The notes below the pieces were generated by a model. It saw nothing but the letters and a program-made list of their open reading frames with translations. It made no database searches and was not told the origin of the DNA. From the NCBI GenBank assembly GCA_041309145.1, contig JBFZAG010000031.1:1-15117 (forward strand): a stretch of DNA of 15,117 nucleotides. Direction: 5' to 3'. The translations under genes and the position numbers were made by a program. Of this stretch, positions 13,980-15,117 are shown in pieces; within the stretch, counting starts at the first letter, position 1, and each line of letters opens with the position of its first letter. This DNA is from JAPLLS01 sp041309145 (lineage in GTDB: Bacteria; Omnitrophota; Gorgyraeia; Gygaellales; Profunditerraquicolaceae).

Positions 13980-13982
13980 GGT

Positions 13983-14828
13983 TTATTTCTTTATCAGTTT
14001 TCTTACAATATTTAGGTTGCGCTTGTCCGCGCTATCGCTGTCTTTAGGCGTTTCCAGGACAAACGCGGCATCAGCCAGCCGCGGGTCATTGATTATCCGG
14101 CGAAACGCCTCCAGGCCGAGCGAGCCTCGGCCGATATGCTCGTGGCGGTCAGCGTGAGATCCCAGCTCGTCGCGGCTGTCATTAAGGTGCACCAGCTTCA
14201 ATTTTTTCAGGCCGACTATACTGTCAAGACTATCAATGGTCCTCTGATAGCCTTCGGCATTGGACAGATCAAAACCGGCTGTAAAAGCGTGGCAGGTATC
14301 AAAACAGATACCCACCCGCTTTTTGTTCTCCAGGCCGTCAATGATCTGGCGCTGGTGTTCAAATTTATACCCCAGCCAGGATCCGGAACCGGAGGTGTTT
14401 TCCAGAAGTATCCCGACCGCGGAATCCCTGGTCTTATCCAGGATCCGATTCAAAGCAACAATGATCCTTTTTAAACCCTGCTTCTCTCCGGATTCCTTAT
14501 GGCTGCCCATATGGGTGACGATATAATCCGCGCCCAGAGCCTGGGCTTCTTTCATGTCCTGAATATACGCCCTCAGCGAACCCTGGAATAAGATATTATA
14601 CGGGGAAGCCAGATTGATCAGATACGGAATATGGATAAATACTTTTTGGATCCTGCTTTTTTCCCGGCGCAGCCGGAATTCGCGGATATCGTCGGCGGAG
14701 ATCCTGGCTTTACGCCATTGCCGGGGGTCGCGGGAAAAGATCTGCATAGTGTTACACCCCAACGCCTCCGCGCGGTTTATTGATTCCCAGATATGTCCGG
14801 CAATAGAAACATGCACCCCGAGCAACAT
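13983..14828 (-). CDS. nfo: Endonuclease IV (AP endonuclease)
   Basis: Cleaves DNA 5' to abasic sites and trims blocked 3' ends in base excision repair. The 281-aa TIM-barrel protein carries all nine metal ligands expected from E. coli Nfo at near-identical spacing: H66, H106, E143 (LLENT), D177 and H180 (CFDTCHAFTAGFDL), H214 (HLNDS), D227 and H229 (ADRHEHIGRGSLG) and E259 (VLETP). The ATG at 14828 (MLLGVHVSIAGH) is chosen over an in-frame GTG at 14846. It aligns with the family N-terminus, and the GTG lies upstream of the -10 box and could not be in the mRNA. First gene of the nfo-receiver-leuS operon. Confidence 0.97.
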   Translation of the reverse strand: MLLGVHVSIAGHIWESINRAEALGCNTMQIFSRDPRQWRKARISADDIREFRLRREKSRIQKVFIHIPYLINLASPYNILFQGSLRAYIQDMKEAQALGADYIVTHMGSHKESGEKQGLKRIIVALNRILDKTRDSAVGILLENTSGSGSWLGYKFEHQRQIIDGLENKKRVGICFDTCHAFTAGFDLSNAEGYQRTIDSLDSIVGLKKLKLVHLNDSRDELGSHADRHEHIGRGSLGLEAFRRIINDPRLADAAFVLETPKDSDSADKRNLNIVRKLIKK

Positions 14829-14836
14829 AATGCTAA

Positions 14837-14865
14837 ATTGTAGCACAACCGGATTTAAAGGTCAA
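14837..14865 (-). promoter_or_regulatory. Promoter of the nfo-receiver-leuS operon
   Basis: Minus-strand TTGACC (14865-14860), a 17-bp spacer and TACAAT (14842-14837). The expected start of transcription, 7-9 nt past the -10, falls at about 14830-14828, on or next to the nfo ATG. No Shine-Dalgarno fits in the remaining bases, so the transcript is predicted to be leaderless. Confidence 0.75.
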
Positions 14866-14874
14866 TTTACAATA

Positions 14875-14903
14875 AAAAAGGCGGGGATCTACCCCGCCTT
14901 TTT
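14875..14903 (-). terminator. Intrinsic terminator after tRNA-Ala
   Basis: A 12-bp symmetrical stem AAAAAGGCGGGG (14875-14886) and CCCCGCCTTTTT (14892-14903) around a 5-nt loop ATCTA. The A-tract/U-tract symmetry makes it able to act in both directions. It starts 5 nt after the tRNA CCA end and separates the tRNA from the nfo promoter. Confidence 0.9.
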
Positions 14904-14907
14904 AGCT

Positions 14908-14983
14908 TGGTGGAGCTGGAGGGAGTTGAACCCTCGACCCCTTGCATGCCATGCAAGTGCTCTCCCAACTGAGCTACAGCCCC
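14908..14983 (-). tRNA. tRNA-Ala (GGC anticodon)
   Basis: A 76-nt cloverleaf read from 14983: acceptor GGGGCTG/CAGCTCC, D-stem GCTC/GAGC, anticodon stem CTTGC/GCAAG with loop ATGGCAT (anticodon GGC), and T-arm GAGGG-TTCAACT-CCCTC. Discriminator is A73 with CCA encoded. The acceptor stem holds the G3:U70 wobble pair, the identity determinant for alanyl-tRNA synthetase. It decodes GCC and GCU. Complete, with a terminator directly downstream. Confidence 0.97.
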
Positions 14984-15117
14984 TCAATTTTTTCAAAACA
15001 TTTTTATAGAAGAAAAAATTGACCCCGAGCCGAGATACGGCGAGGGGGAGAAATTTTTTCCCCGCATATCTTCCAGAAGAAAAAATTGACCCCGAGCCGA
15101 GATACGGCGAGGGGGAG
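14984..15117. repeat. Tandem palindromic repeats upstream of tRNA-Ala (67-bp period, runs off the edge)
   Basis: An identical 43-bp sequence occurs at 15008-15050 and 15075-15117; the second copy ends exactly at the window edge. Each has a hairpin core with arms CCCC/GGGG and GCCG/CGGC around loop AGATA, interrupted by a GA/GA internal loop (tandem G-A mismatches). The first copy is enclosed by longer arms GAAAAAATT (15012-15020) and AATTTTTTC (15052-15060). A decayed AATTTTTTC copy at 14986-14994 suggests a third unit eroded next to the tRNA. No gene is visible in this stretch. Confidence 0.85.

Noticed and set aside
14829..14846. GTG start giving a 6-residue longer Nfo
   Set aside because: The GTG lies upstream of the -10 box TACAAT, and family alignment starts at the ATG at 14828.
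14614..15009. 131-aa plus-strand frame spanning the tRNA
   Set aside because: Its end (WRELNPRPLACHASALPTELQ) is the classic false translation of an antisense tRNA gene; the rest is antisense to nfo.
14990..15020. Promoter for tRNA-Ala (TATAAA near 15003-15008 on the minus strand)
   Set aside because: The -10-like box is placed acceptably upstream of the tRNA but no credible -35 box lies 16-18 bp further up, and the tract is simply AT-rich repeat DNA. The tRNA may be part of a longer transcript.
15008..15117. CRISPR array
   Set aside because: Only two copies are visible, the 24-bp spacer is short and AT-rich with partial likeness to the other flank, and the repeat is a long palindrome with arms extending into the spacer. 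No cas genes in the window.

Overview
The window reads as one densely used minus-strand locus from an uncultured Gram-negative-type bacterium. The best guess is candidate phylum Omnitrophota (Omnitrophica). That placement is an inference. It rests on a giant uninterrupted reading frame, on its N-terminal signal sequence ending in FEQTGFAQVA (a style I associate from memory with giant secreted Omnitrophica proteins), and on the mix of housekeeping genes around it. No 16S or ribosomal marker is present to confirm it.

In transcription order (right to left): a tandem block of palindromic intergenic repeats with a 67-bp period runs off the right edge (about 14984-15117). It is followed by a tRNA-Ala(GGC) gene with encoded CCA (14983-14908) and a strong, nearly symmetrical intrinsic terminator (14903-14875). 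A consensus promoter (TTGACC-N17-TACAAT) then drives a compact operon: nfo (endonuclease IV), a stand-alone CheY-like receiver and leuS (leucyl-tRNA synthetase). Both internal gaps are only 3 nt, and the promoter lies so close to the nfo ATG that its mRNA is probably leaderless.

After leuS comes a 397-bp gene-free spacer. It contains a roughly 175-bp multi-branched inverted-repeat element (10960-11133), then a second promoter (TTGAAA-N16-TATACT) overlapped by a perfect 9-bp tandem repeat. A terminator-like hairpin with a U-rich tail then sits inside the leader of the next gene.

The rest of the window (10780 down to base 1, 71% of it) is a single open frame of at least 3593 codons that is still open at the left edge. 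I translated the whole minus strand; the frame at the start codon and at the left edge agree (both at positions equal to 1 mod 3) and no stop was met. The protein is a mosaic: signal peptide, a large N-terminal domain, HEAT-like repeats, a helical/mixed region, an internal signal-like hydrophobic segment, a carbohydrate-binding-module-like beta-sandwich, coiled helices, a second hydrophobic segment, a long alpha-helical region, a Cys-containing alpha/beta domain, a FemAB/GNAT-like acyltransferase domain, and what looks like the start of a GHKL ATPase (anti-sigma or histidine-kinase type) cut by the window edge. Recurrent AQ(K/R)DGG linkers mark some of the domain joins. The giant gene is the most interesting object here; its function is unknown.
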